This document shows positions 1 through 6,046 of a stretch of DNA of 10,765 nt, in pieces. Position 1 is the stretch's first letter, and each line of letters opens with the position of its first letter. Source of the DNA: an uncultured Selenomonadaceae bacterium (GTDB lineage Bacteria > Bacillota > Negativicutes > Selenomonadales > Selenomonadaceae); NCBI GenBank assembly GCA_945637225.1, contig CALZDE010000049.1:1-10765 (forward strand), written 5' to 3'. The notes below the pieces were generated by a model. The model did not search any database and was not told the DNA's origin. It was given only the letters and a program-made list of their open reading frames with translations. Position numbers and translations under genes: made by a program.

Positions 1-11
1 TTACAGGTGAT

Positions 12-40
12 ATACTACCATAAAAATATGGTGTTGTCAA
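12..40 (-). promoter_or_regulatory. Outward-facing sigma-70-type promoter for a gene left of the window
   Basis: Read on the minus strand, a perfect -35 box TTGACA (35-40) is followed after 17 nt by TAGTAT (12-17). A TG dinucleotide one base upstream of the -10 makes it an extended -10. Transcription would leave the window at base 1, so the gene served is not visible. The spacer holds a perfect palindrome, ACCATA-N4-TATGGT (17-32). The -10 region overlaps an imperfect palindrome (6-19, GGTRRTATAYYACC symmetry). These are plausible operator sites, but the regulator is unknown. Confidence 0.55.
17..32. repeat. Perfect inverted repeat inside promoter spacer (candidate operator)
   Basis: Six-base arms ACCATA and TATGGT flank four A residues, giving perfect twofold symmetry over 16 bases. 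The palindrome lies exactly between the -35 and -10 boxes of the leftward promoter, where a bound dimeric repressor would block RNA polymerase. A separate perfect 8-bp palindrome, GGTATACC, lies at 83-90. Operator function is inference from position and symmetry only. Confidence 0.35.
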
Positions 41-104
41 TAGCTTTTTTATAAAAATACAATTTAGCTATAATGTTTTTGTGGTATACCTTAAAATTTA
101 AGCT

Positions 105-485
105 TTAGAGATTTTTTAAATACTCATATATTGTATCATAATATTCCCTTGCTCTAATTAATTGTTCCTCGGCATCAGCTTTTGCCACTATATAAAAATC
201 ATCATAATCACAATTATTCCTTATCTGAAAGGCTTCCTGAAGGTACTTAGAATATTTTTTATCAAACACTCCTGTTTTTATATATTCTTTTTGAAAGTAT
301 GATATCACTCCTGCATGTTTAGCAAAATCTATCCTATCTTTAGCTAATACATATTTTACTGCCGTAAAAATAGCATAATAAGACCTTCCTATAGAATCCT
401 TATATTTACCAGCATCAAGCAATATTTGAGCTGATTCTAATCTTTCTTTAGAACTATCCAACCGGTATTTGACTAAATCATCCAA
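105..485 (-). CDS. HEPN-domain protein (UPF0332/PF05168-like), partner of an MNT nucleotidyltransferase
   Basis: A 126-residue, all-helical soluble protein. The SYYAIF segment (residues 35-40) and the RNNCDY segment (89-94) fit the HEPN family that pairs with minimal nucleotidyltransferases. The classical toxic HEPN RNase motif R-x4-6-H (RX4HXY in HepT) is not present: after R89 comes Asp-Tyr rather than His. RNase activity is therefore uncertain, and it may be a binding or substrate partner of the upstream MNT protein. The start is TTG at 485, supported by a strong Shine-Dalgarno sequence (AGGAGG, 495-500) 9 nt upstream. It overlaps the end of the MNT gene by 8 nt, implying coupled translation. 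Base composition is visibly more AT-rich than in the operon to the right, consistent with acquisition. No intrinsic terminator with a clear U-tract was found after it. Confidence 0.85.
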   Translation of the reverse strand: MDDLVKYRLDSSKERLESAQILLDAGKYKDSIGRSYYAIFTAVKYVLAKDRIDFAKHAGVISYFQKEYIKTGVFDKKYSKYLQEAFQIRNNCDYDDFYIVAKADAEEQLIRAREYYDTIYEYLKNL

Positions 486-852
486 CCTTAAGCCCCTCCT
501 TTACTATATTCTGATAGTAAGGTAATATTTTTTTATACTTGTTAAACTCACTATATGGAATAACTGAAGGAGAAATAATTATATCGTATTCCAAGCTAAA
601 TTCTGAAATAATATCCCATACTTTTTTTAATTTTCTTTGCAAATCTTTTCTCTCCCCCTCGACTATAGCGACGAAATCCATATCCGATTCAACATCATAA
701 TCTCCACGTGCATACGAGCCATATAAATATATATCCACTATATCTTTACCATATATTTTTAAATAACTGTCTTTTATACAAGATATTACGTCATAAAACT
801 TTTTGTCCCTTGTATTTTCCAATTTATCATCTAATAAAAGAGCATTTGCCAT
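478..852 (-). CDS. MNT-type minimal nucleotidyltransferase (MntA-like)
   Basis: About 124 residues. It carries the Pol-beta superfamily signature G-S-x10-D-x-D: GSYARG at residues 45-50, then the metal-binding pair D57 and D59. A likely third carboxylate, D90, sits in the strand EYDIII. The protein is little more than one nucleotidyltransferase fold, as in antitoxin-type MNT proteins, some of which AMPylate their HEPN partner (MntA/HepT). Here the MNT gene precedes the HEPN gene and overlaps it by 8 nt. Two in-frame ATGs are possible, at 861 and 852. I chose 852 because GAGAG then lies about 9 nt upstream, whereas for 861 the purine-rich tract is too close. The last codons also form the Shine-Dalgarno sequence of the HEPN gene. 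AMPylation is inference; a tRNA- or drug-modifying transferase cannot be excluded. Confidence 0.85.
   Translation of the reverse strand: MANALLLDDKLENTRDKKFYDVISCIKDSYLKIYGKDIVDIYLYGSYARGDYDVESDMDFVAIVEGERKDLQRKLKKVWDIISEFSLEYDIIISPSVIPYSEFNKYKKILPYYQNIVKEGLKVG
495..500 (-). promoter_or_regulatory. Shine-Dalgarno that fixes the TTG start of the HEPN gene
   Basis: AGGAGG within AAAGGAGGGG lies 9 nt before the TTG at 485, inside the final codons of the MNT gene. No in-frame ATG has comparable support, so TTG is taken as the start. Confidence 0.7.
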
Positions 853-883
853 GATTATCATCTCTCTTCTTTTTGTACACGAA

Positions 884-911
884 ATTATACGTAACCTGCC
901 AATAATAACAA
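884..911 (-). promoter_or_regulatory. Promoter of the MNT-HEPN pair
   Basis: On the minus strand a perfect -10 box TATAAT (884-889) follows TTGTTA (906-911) with a 16-nt spacer. Transcription would begin near 877, giving a short leader of roughly 15-25 nt before the MNT start. The superoxide reductase terminator lies just upstream, so the pair appears to be an independent unit. Confidence 0.6.
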
Positions 912-977
912 CTTGTTTTATACCATTGTATCACATTACTTCCTAAATATCAATAAATCCCAGCATGTTCACGCACT

Positions 978-1017
978 AAAAAATCCCCAATCACTTTCAT
1001 ACAAAAGCAATCAGGGA
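978..1017 (-). terminator. Rho-independent terminator after the superoxide reductase gene
   Basis: On the minus strand an 11-bp stem (arms 1007-1017 and 984-994, several G-U wobbles) encloses a 12-nt loop and is followed by six U residues (978-983). The G-U pairs become mismatches when read on the plus strand, so the element is directional. It lies about 33 nt after the desulfoferrodoxin stop codon. Confidence 0.75.
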
Positions 1018-1050
1018 CATATCATCATTTTAAATTACAACGGCTTAATC

Positions 1051-1419
1051 TTATGCTTTCCAAAGACCATGCAGATTGCAGTATGCATAAACAGCTAATA
1101 CGGCATCATCATCTGTCAGCATAAATTCTGCCTTAGGAGCTTCACCAGGTTCAAGCTTCTTCATCTGGCACCCCTTCTTTGTCTCAATAGCAACCCATTC
1201 AATATAATGCTCTGCTACCATAGGATGTGCCACTGAACCAACGCAGACAGTTACCTTGTTTCCTTCTACTGAATACACTGGCACGTGTTTTTCCACTGCC
1301 CCATCAGATGTACCCGGAATAAGTTCTACCATGTTCTGTCCACAGCACATCATAGATACACCTGATTCCTTAATCATTTCCACCAGATTGCCACAGGTTT
1401 TACAAACGAAAAACTTCAT
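1051..1419 (-). CDS. dfx: Desulfoferrodoxin (two-iron superoxide reductase)
   Basis: A 122-residue cytoplasmic enzyme that reduces superoxide to hydrogen peroxide without releasing oxygen, typical of anaerobes. The N-terminal desulforedoxin-like domain has four cysteine ligands (C6, C9, C25, C26) for a rubredoxin-type iron. The C-terminal catalytic domain has the EKHVP segment (E44, K45, H46), further ligands H65 and H71, and the C114/H117 pair in YCNLHG, a complete Fe(His)4Cys site. Both centres look intact, so this is the 2Fe form. An upstream in-frame GTG at 1446 exists, but a good Shine-Dalgarno sequence (AAAGGCGGG) sits about 9 nt before the ATG at 1419, matching the usual family N-terminus. 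It is flanked by its own promoter and terminator, so it is probably monocistronic. The electron donor (rubredoxin) is not in the window. Confidence 0.96.
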   Translation of the reverse strand: MKFFVCKTCGNLVEMIKESGVSMMCCGQNMVELIPGTSDGAVEKHVPVYSVEGNKVTVCVGSVAHPMVAEHYIEWVAIETKKGCQMKKLEPGEAPKAEFMLTDDDAVLAVYAYCNLHGLWKA

Positions 1420-1482
1420 AACTAATCCCGCCTTTCTATTTGTCACAAAAACTCTATGCCATTAACGGCTTCTTATGTACTA

Positions 1483-1511
1483 ATGATAACATTTTTTATT
1501 GATAAATACAA
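1483..1511 (-). promoter_or_regulatory. Candidate promoter of the superoxide reductase gene
   Basis: TTGTAT (1506-1511) and TATCAT (1483-1488) are separated by 17 nt on the minus strand. The -10 matches consensus at five of six bases; the -35 matches only in its TTG. Transcription would start near 1476, giving a leader of about 57 nt. It lies between the upstream operon's terminator and the gene, which is where a promoter is required. Confidence 0.45.
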
Positions 1512-1535
1512 TAGTATAAAACTACCAAATATATC

Positions 1536-1565
1536 AAAAAGTCCTAACCAAATTAGGTCAGGACT
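1536..1565 (-). terminator. Strong rho-independent terminator closing the large operon
   Basis: On the minus strand a 9-10 bp GC-containing stem (right-hand arm 1556-1565, left-hand arm 1540-1549, one G-U pair) has a 6-nt loop and a run of U residues (1536-1540). It begins about 20 nt after the HlyD-like gene's stop codon. On the plus strand the hairpin is not followed by a T-tract. Confidence 0.88.
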
Positions 1566-1585
1566 CCTACTTTTCTCTTATTCAG

Positions 1586-2704
1586 TTATTCAAAGGTAAC
1601 TTCTGCTCTCTGTTCCGGCTTAATATTAGCTATTTCTTCTACTGGAATAGAAATCTTTACGGTAATCTTCTTAGGAACATCGCTGTCCTGTTCTTCTGCC
1701 GCACCTTCGGTAGCTACTGGCTGTTCACCCTCTGCTTTTTCCTCTGGCACAACAATATCTGTTACTGTACCCTTGTACTGCTTTCCATCTATCTTGTAGC
1801 TTACAAGCTGACCTAGACGTGCTGACTCCTGCTTTTCCATAGGCAGATATGCTTCTACCCACAGGCTTGTTGCGTCACCAATACGCATAATAACCTGTCC
1901 TGGCTTTACTTCGGAATCTACGCTTATATCACCAAGAAAAACAGTACCAGAAACATTTGCTACAATCTCTGTGGACTGTGCACTGGTCTTTGCAGCCTGC
2001 AGAGCCATTTCTGCCTGTTTTACTGCTAATTCTGCATTTTTAATGGCTTCAGGACTTGCTGGCTCAATTCGTGTGGTAGTAGCTGGTGCACTTGGAGCGA
2101 CTGGTACTGCTGCGGCCCTTGCTTCTGCTAATGCGGCTGCTGCGGCATCTCTTTCTGTGATACTTACTGCACCCATTTCCAAAAGCTGATTCATGCGGTC
2201 TAATCTTCGCTGTAAACCTGCAATCTCAGCACTATTTCCTCCTGCCTGATAAGAAGCCGCTGGTGCTGGTGCCGCTACAGTAACGACAGTTCCCTTCTTT
2301 ACCTGTTCCAAATTAGCCTTGGAAAGCTCTACGGTATTTTCCAGCTGTTTAATCTGCTCCTCGGTAACATCTACCTTCAAACGGGCTACTATAGTGCCTG
2401 CCTCTACTTCCTGTCCATCTTCTACCAATATTTCCGTAATGGTACCTGCTGTCTTGCTTCTGACACCTACCATAACGCTGGCTACCTTGGCATCATTGGT
2501 TACAACCTCACCAGAATTAGCCTTCATAGACCACACAATACCGCTGACAATAAGACCTATTGCCAGCATACCTACAAGACCGAAGCGAATGACATTTTTC
2601 ACCTTATCTGTGAGGTCTATCTCTTTTGCATCCACAGCCTTATCAGGTCTATTTCCTGTATTTTTTCTTTCGTATTCCTGTATTTCGTTTTCCTTGGTTT
2701 CCAT
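1586..2704 (-). CDS. HlyD-like membrane fusion / periplasmic adaptor protein
   Basis: 372 residues. A charged cytoplasmic N-terminus (1-38) precedes one transmembrane segment (about 39-59), placing the rest outside the membrane. Two biotinyl-lipoyl-like half-motifs follow: about 75-110 (SKTAGTITEILVEDGQEVEAG) and about 246-276 (VANVSGTVFLGD to PGQVIMRIGD). Between them lie helical coiled-coil stretches (113-137, 160-198, 221-245) broken by Ala/Pro-rich linkers near 140-155 and 198-212. A beta-barrel region follows (277-320), then an acidic low-complexity loop (321-345). The family bridges inner-membrane ABC or other pumps to an outer channel or exports cargo. No pump or outer-membrane partner is adjacent, and the operon terminates straight after it. 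The upstream gene ends 15 nt before. The Shine-Dalgarno sequence (AGAAG) is weak, suggesting translation partly coupled to the preceding gene. Partner and substrate cannot be told from sequence. Confidence 0.88.
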   Translation of the reverse strand: METKENEIQEYERKNTGNRPDKAVDAKEIDLTDKVKNVIRFGLVGMLAIGLIVSGIVWSMKANSGEVVTNDAKVASVMVGVRSKTAGTITEILVEDGQEVEAGTIVARLKVDVTEEQIKQLENTVELSKANLEQVKKGTVVTVAAPAPAASYQAGGNSAEIAGLQRRLDRMNQLLEMGAVSITERDAAAAALAEARAAAVPVAPSAPATTTRIEPASPEAIKNAELAVKQAEMALQAAKTSAQSTEIVANVSGTVFLGDISVDSEVKPGQVIMRIGDATSLWVEAYLPMEKQESARLGQLVSYKIDGKQYKGTVTDIVVPEEKAEGEQPVATEGAAEEQDSDVPKKITVKISIPVEEIANIKPEQRAEVTFE

Positions 2705-2719
2705 TTTTATTTACTTCTT

Positions 2720-4075
2720 TCATTTACTCTTACGTGGGGTAACTATTGCCTCTGAAGCTTCACCATTTTCAAAATAAAGCTTCAATCTTGTTGCAGGATA
2801 CACAGCACAAAAATCTACATATCCTTCATCGGCAGTATTATATTTATCCTCAGCAATAATAGCTGGTACCTTCGCATTATAATAGCTGGTAATTTCCTTC
2901 TTTACTGCTGATATCATACCATCCTTATAGTAGGTTGCTGGATGATATTTGTAATTGTATTCATTTACATAACGGCCTTCCTTGTCTACCTTGGTACGCA
3001 TAGCCAGTATACCATCTGCTGGTGGTACGTGATAATAATTGAGGCATGCTCTTACCAGCTCATAATTAGCGGAAGAAACCACCCACACATCAAGACCGCT
3101 GACCTGAATCGCCTTTACCATCTCTGCTACCTGCTTAGTGGAGTTAATTCCAGAATGATAGGAAGCACTTACTGATACCTTATTTTTTAACTGAGGACTT
3201 TTTAAAGTAACTTCCTTGCCTAAATCCTTTTTTACTTCTTCTGCCTTCTTCTTATCTGCTGACTTCTCATCTACGTAGTCACCATACTGCTCAAGTCCCT
3301 TGATAATAGTGCTGTACACATCATAAGGAGTCATGCCGGTATAAAGATAGCCCGCCCACGGCTTAGCTATGTCCGCCCCCTGTGTAGCATTGACAGCATG
3401 ATAAAGCCAAAGCATCTTGGCACCAAATTCCTTAAAGTCCTCACTTCCAGCTACATCAACCATTTTCTTTGATTTGCCGGTTTTTATAGCACCAGCCTTG
3501 TAAAGATTGGTATAGGCTTCAACTGCATCATCCATAATGGTAGAAAGCATTATTTCCTGCCCCTGACCATTATCGGCACCATAGGAGGAGTGAATCATTT
3601 GGTCTGTCATACCAGTGCGTATAACCTCTGCAAATTTTTCTGGAGTCATAGCAAAGGAAAGTGTTTCCAGCTGATAAATAAGCACCTGCTCCTGTGCCTT
3701 GTTTATACCAGCGGTTTCGTCAATATTTAAAATAGCATAAGGTATGTCCTTGATTTTTGGTCCCTTATTCTTTTTGTGGGGAATCTTTATCTCACTGGTA
3801 ACATATGGGCCTAGAAAATCCTCTATCTGCATTTTAATCTCTGGCTTCCAGCTTGCTACGCTGAGGCATGGCTTCATAGTATCCGTGTCAACAATTTTAT
3901 CTGCATACTTAGAAACTGGTGCTTCTGCTGTTTTTGCAGGAGCCGTTTCCTCCACCTGTACCTCAGCCTTATTGTCTGATTCTGCCGCTTCAGCATTTAC
4001 ATCCCACAAGGGAAACACCGTTGCCGCAGCCAAAAGACCACTCACAGCTAATATATTTATTTTCTTAATATGCAT
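2720..4075 (-). CDS. Secreted HAD-fold protein, phosphorylcholine phosphatase-like, possibly catalytically altered
   Basis: 451 residues with a clear export signal: MHIKK, a hydrophobic core to about residue 24, and likely cleavage after VNA (about 28). An Ala/Glu-rich linker follows, to about 55. The remainder matches the HAD-superfamily order: motif I AILNIDET (114-121), a long helical cap (about 125-290), motif II VWVVSSAN (330-337), a probable motif III Lys near K384, and motif IV IIAEDKYNTAD (406-416) with D410 and D416. In canonical motif I (DxDxT) the first Asp is the nucleophile; here it is Asn117 (codon AAT), so phosphatase activity is doubtful. Resemblance to phosphorylcholine phosphatase-type HADs is from recall and moderate. 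The start is ATG at 4075, with AGGGTGAG at a 7-nt spacing; the GTG at 4087 would overlap that Shine-Dalgarno sequence. It sits 28 nt after the flippase gene in the envelope part of the operon. Confidence 0.75.
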   Translation of the reverse strand: MHIKKINILAVSGLLAAATVFPLWDVNAEAAESDNKAEVQVEETAPAKTAEAPVSKYADKIVDTDTMKPCLSVASWKPEIKMQIEDFLGPYVTSEIKIPHKKNKGPKIKDIPYAILNIDETAGINKAQEQVLIYQLETLSFAMTPEKFAEVIRTGMTDQMIHSSYGADNGQGQEIMLSTIMDDAVEAYTNLYKAGAIKTGKSKKMVDVAGSEDFKEFGAKMLWLYHAVNATQGADIAKPWAGYLYTGMTPYDVYSTIIKGLEQYGDYVDEKSADKKKAEEVKKDLGKEVTLKSPQLKNKVSVSASYHSGINSTKQVAEMVKAIQVSGLDVWVVSSANYELVRACLNYYHVPPADGILAMRTKVDKEGRYVNEYNYKYHPATYYKDGMISAVKKEITSYYNAKVPAIIAEDKYNTADEGYVDFCAVYPATRLKLYFENGEASEAIVTPRKSK

Positions 4076-4082
4076 GTAATTA

Positions 4083-4090
4083 CTCACCCT
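4083..4090 (-). promoter_or_regulatory. Shine-Dalgarno deciding the ATG start of the HAD-fold protein
   Basis: AGGGTGAG lies 7 nt before the ATG at 4075. The alternative GTG (4085-4087) falls inside this sequence and so cannot use it. Confidence 0.6.
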
Positions 4091-4103
4091 TTATTTATGA
4101 AAT

Positions 4104-5105
4104 TTACTTTAATCCCTCTTTATCGTCTAAACGGCTGTTTAATATACTTCTGCCAAAAACAGTTATCGTATAGTAAAGACCGATTACAAAAGGCAGATAC
4201 TCAGCAATAACACGCCATGATACTGCCAAAATTCCCACCATGCCGGCAGGAATACTGTCGTTAAAGAGATATATAAAACCGCCCTCTGCTATACCAGAAC
4301 CACCTGGAGTTGGCGAGAAGTACAGTAATATATTCAAGAATATCATTCGTCCCATGACCGTAAGCCAGTCCACCTCTGCTCCCAGCCCCATCATAAGGCA
4401 AGGAACCACCATATAGAGGAAAATCAGACTGAGCCCAGATTCTATGAACACACGCAACATGGATAAAGGGCATTTCGACAAAAGACGTATAGCCTCCTGA
4501 CTTTCCCTGTATATCCTGATAAAAGACTTACTGCGTCCTCTTGACAGACGTTTGGCAATCTTGATGGCGAAATAATCCAGCATACCACGTTTTACCGCAA
4601 AAACAAAAATCCAAAAGGCCGCACAGCAAAACGCTGACACCACCATCATCAGCTGATTAGATACACCAGGCAAAATTCCTTCATCAACTAAAAATATAAA
4701 AGGCAGACAGCATACAAGGAAATAAATCGACACCATAGTACGGACTAAAACCAGTACCGCTGCCTTTCCTGCACATACACCTGCTTTTTTCAAAAACATA
4801 ATCTGAGCCACAGCTCCTGCCGCCGCCCCTGGTCCTAAAAGTGCCAGAAAATAATTACCAAAAACCACCTGTACCGCCTGTTTCAATGTAATATCAGAAC
4901 CAGATATACGCACCATGTGCATCAGGCGAGTACCATCCAATGTCAGACCTATCAGCAATACAATAACTGCTAACACAATAGACCATGACTGAAACATGCT
5001 AAGCTGGCTCAATGTATTAATATCCACAGTAGTACCGATAACTACACCGGAAATAAGCAACACAAAAAGCACCAGCAAAAGGAGCCTGACATATATTCTA
5101 CCCAT
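4104..5105 (-). CDS. Lysylphosphatidylglycerol synthase-TM / UPF0104 family flippase-like membrane protein
   Basis: 333 residues with about eight hydrophobic membrane segments, for example at 7-26, 41-57, 80-104, 115-140, 150-171, 219-240, 252-264 and 285-315. Family landmarks are the glycine-rich LLGPGAAAGAVAQ (89-101) and the near-C-terminal SPTPGGSGIAEG (264-275), typical of PF03706 (flippase half of MprF, YbhN, HpnL-like proteins). No soluble aminoacyl-transferase domain follows, so it is not a full MprF. It probably moves a lipid or lipid-linked glycan across the membrane; the substrate is unknown. I chose the ATG at 5105 over 5129 because GGGGGAG lies 7 nt upstream, whereas the earlier ATG has no ribosome site. 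It sits 74 nt after the ChbG/HpnK deacetylase, and deacetylase plus PF03706 protein recalls the HpnK/HpnL pairing of hopanoid clusters. No hopanoid biosynthesis enzymes are visible here. Confidence 0.88.
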   Translation of the reverse strand: MGRIYVRLLLLVLFVLLISGVVIGTTVDINTLSQLSMFQSWSIVLAVIVLLIGLTLDGTRLMHMVRISGSDITLKQAVQVVFGNYFLALLGPGAAAGAVAQIMFLKKAGVCAGKAAVLVLVRTMVSIYFLVCCLPFIFLVDEGILPGVSNQLMMVVSAFCCAAFWIFVFAVKRGMLDYFAIKIAKRLSRGRSKSFIRIYRESQEAIRLLSKCPLSMLRVFIESGLSLIFLYMVVPCLMMGLGAEVDWLTVMGRMIFLNILLYFSPTPGGSGIAEGGFIYLFNDSIPAGMVGILAVSWRVIAEYLPFVIGLYYTITVFGRSILNSRLDDKEGLK

Positions 5106-5112
5106 GAAAAAA

Positions 5113-5119
5113 CTCCCCC
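5113..5119 (-). promoter_or_regulatory. Shine-Dalgarno deciding the start of the flippase-like gene
   Basis: GGGGGAG lies 7 nt before the ATG at 5105. It falls inside the longer in-frame ORF that would begin at 5129, so the shorter protein is favoured. No convincing internal promoter was found in the 74-nt gap (5106-5179) upstream. Confidence 0.65.
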
Positions 5120-5179
5120 ACCCTGTCATATATACTATTCTAAAACAAAATATACCATTCCCTCATAAAGTATATCCCG

Positions 5180-6025
5180 TTACAAATCCGCATAGGAAAT
5201 CAAACTTATGTCATGCTCTGTTATGTACTTCATTACCTCCTGAGATGTAACAGAATTTAATTCGTCCTGCCAATGATACTGCCAATCATAGCACTTGCTT
5301 AACTCCATATCATTAGCACCTGGATGAATCATTATCTCTGATACTCCGTCTGGTAATGCCTTCAATATATTCAGGAAATATTTTTCTTCATTGTGACCGC
5401 CTGCCACCATGCCAAAGAAATAATCAGGCATTTTTTTATTATACCATTTAGCCTTGCCCTTGGCAATATCTGCACATACAGTCAGCCCGCACTTAGCGAT
5501 CCTTCGTCCCAAACCGACTGGAAAACCGCCTGTGAAGAAAAACGCCTCCCCAGGATAACGCATTTTGCTTATATTGTATTTTCCCATCAGCTTCAAACAG
5601 ATTTTTGATATTCCTGGCAATACGTGCAAATGCTGATGACTGTCAAGATGTGTGATATTGATACCTAGGTCCATAGCCTTGGCAATCTGTGCCTCACACT
5701 CAGCAAAAAGTTCTTCCCTGTTGATACCGCCGCTGACATATCTCTTTATAAAAGCCACATGGTCAGGAAGAAACTTGCCATCATCACCTACTAAGGTCGG
5801 AACCTGCTCTGGCGGAAGCATTGGCCTTTCTGCTACAAGAGTAAGGTGAATACCTATACCCAGACCGGGATTTTCCTTCGCCAGCTCAACGGCCTCATCA
5901 ACAGCACTTCCGGTAGTAATCAGTGATGTACTGCGGAGACAGCCCTTTTGGTATCCCTGAATAACCGCACGATTAACCTCTGTATGCAAGCCAAAATCAT
6001 CTGCATTGACTATGAGTTTCTTCAA
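5180..6025 (-). CDS. ChbG/HpnK (YdjC-like) family carbohydrate deacetylase
   Basis: 281 residues, the usual family length, with no signal peptide, so presumably cytoplasmic. The N-terminal LIVNADDFGLH (4-14) supplies the catalytic/metal Asp pair D9-D10. GIHLTL (58-63) supplies a metal His (H60), and HLDSHQHLHVLPG (126-138) supplies further histidines. EIMIHPG (230-236) is the conserved C-terminal strand. Family members remove N-acetyl groups from small glycans such as chitobiose or from lipid-linked sugars; the substrate here is not determinable. The neighbouring flippase-like and secreted HAD proteins favour an envelope glycolipid over chitin catabolism, and no chb transport genes are present. 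The start is TTG at 6025 with AGGGGG 7 nt upstream. The gene follows folE2 by 21 nt. Confidence 0.92.
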   Translation of the reverse strand: MKKLIVNADDFGLHTEVNRAVIQGYQKGCLRSTSLITTGSAVDEAVELAKENPGLGIGIHLTLVAERPMLPPEQVPTLVGDDGKFLPDHVAFIKRYVSGGINREELFAECEAQIAKAMDLGINITHLDSHQHLHVLPGISKICLKLMGKYNISKMRYPGEAFFFTGGFPVGLGRRIAKCGLTVCADIAKGKAKWYNKKMPDYFFGMVAGGHNEEKYFLNILKALPDGVSEIMIHPGANDMELSKCYDWQYHWQDELNSVTSQEVMKYITEHDISLISYADL

Positions 6026-6032
6026 TAAAATA

Positions 6033-6038
6033 CCCCCT
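6033..6038 (-). promoter_or_regulatory. Shine-Dalgarno that fixes the TTG start of the deacetylase gene
   Basis: AGGGGG sits 7 nt before TTG at 6025. The encoded N-terminus MKKLIVNADDFG matches the expected family start, so the non-ATG start is well supported. Confidence 0.65.
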
Positions 6039-6046
6039 ATTGTCTA

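Noticed and set aside
40..71. Inverted repeat ATAGCT / AGCTAT as a terminator for the MNT-HEPN pair
   Set aside because: The arms are only 6 bp, the loop is 20 nt, and no U-tract follows on the minus strand, so it does not meet the intrinsic terminator pattern.
913..1098. Plus-strand ORF of 61 codons
   Set aside because: It covers the minus-strand terminator and the end of the superoxide reductase gene, has no recognisable motif, and is best explained as chance.
1420..1446. GTG start nine codons upstream for the superoxide reductase
   Set aside because: The extra codons contain the Shine-Dalgarno sequence of the downstream ATG and are not part of the family N-terminus.
2319..2777. Plus-strand ORF of 152 codons
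   Set aside because: It is antisense to the HlyD-like gene; its Ser/Thr/Ile-rich translation is the usual mirror of a real coding frame.
3878..3889. DTDT near the N-terminus of the HAD-fold protein as the true motif I
   Set aside because: It lies in a non-hydrophobic stretch without the beta-strand that precedes motif I, while AILNIDET has the right context and distance to the other motifs.
5106..5179. Internal promoter between the deacetylase and the flippase-like gene
   Set aside because: TATATT- and TATATA-like boxes occur, but none has a -35 at a proper distance on the minus strand.
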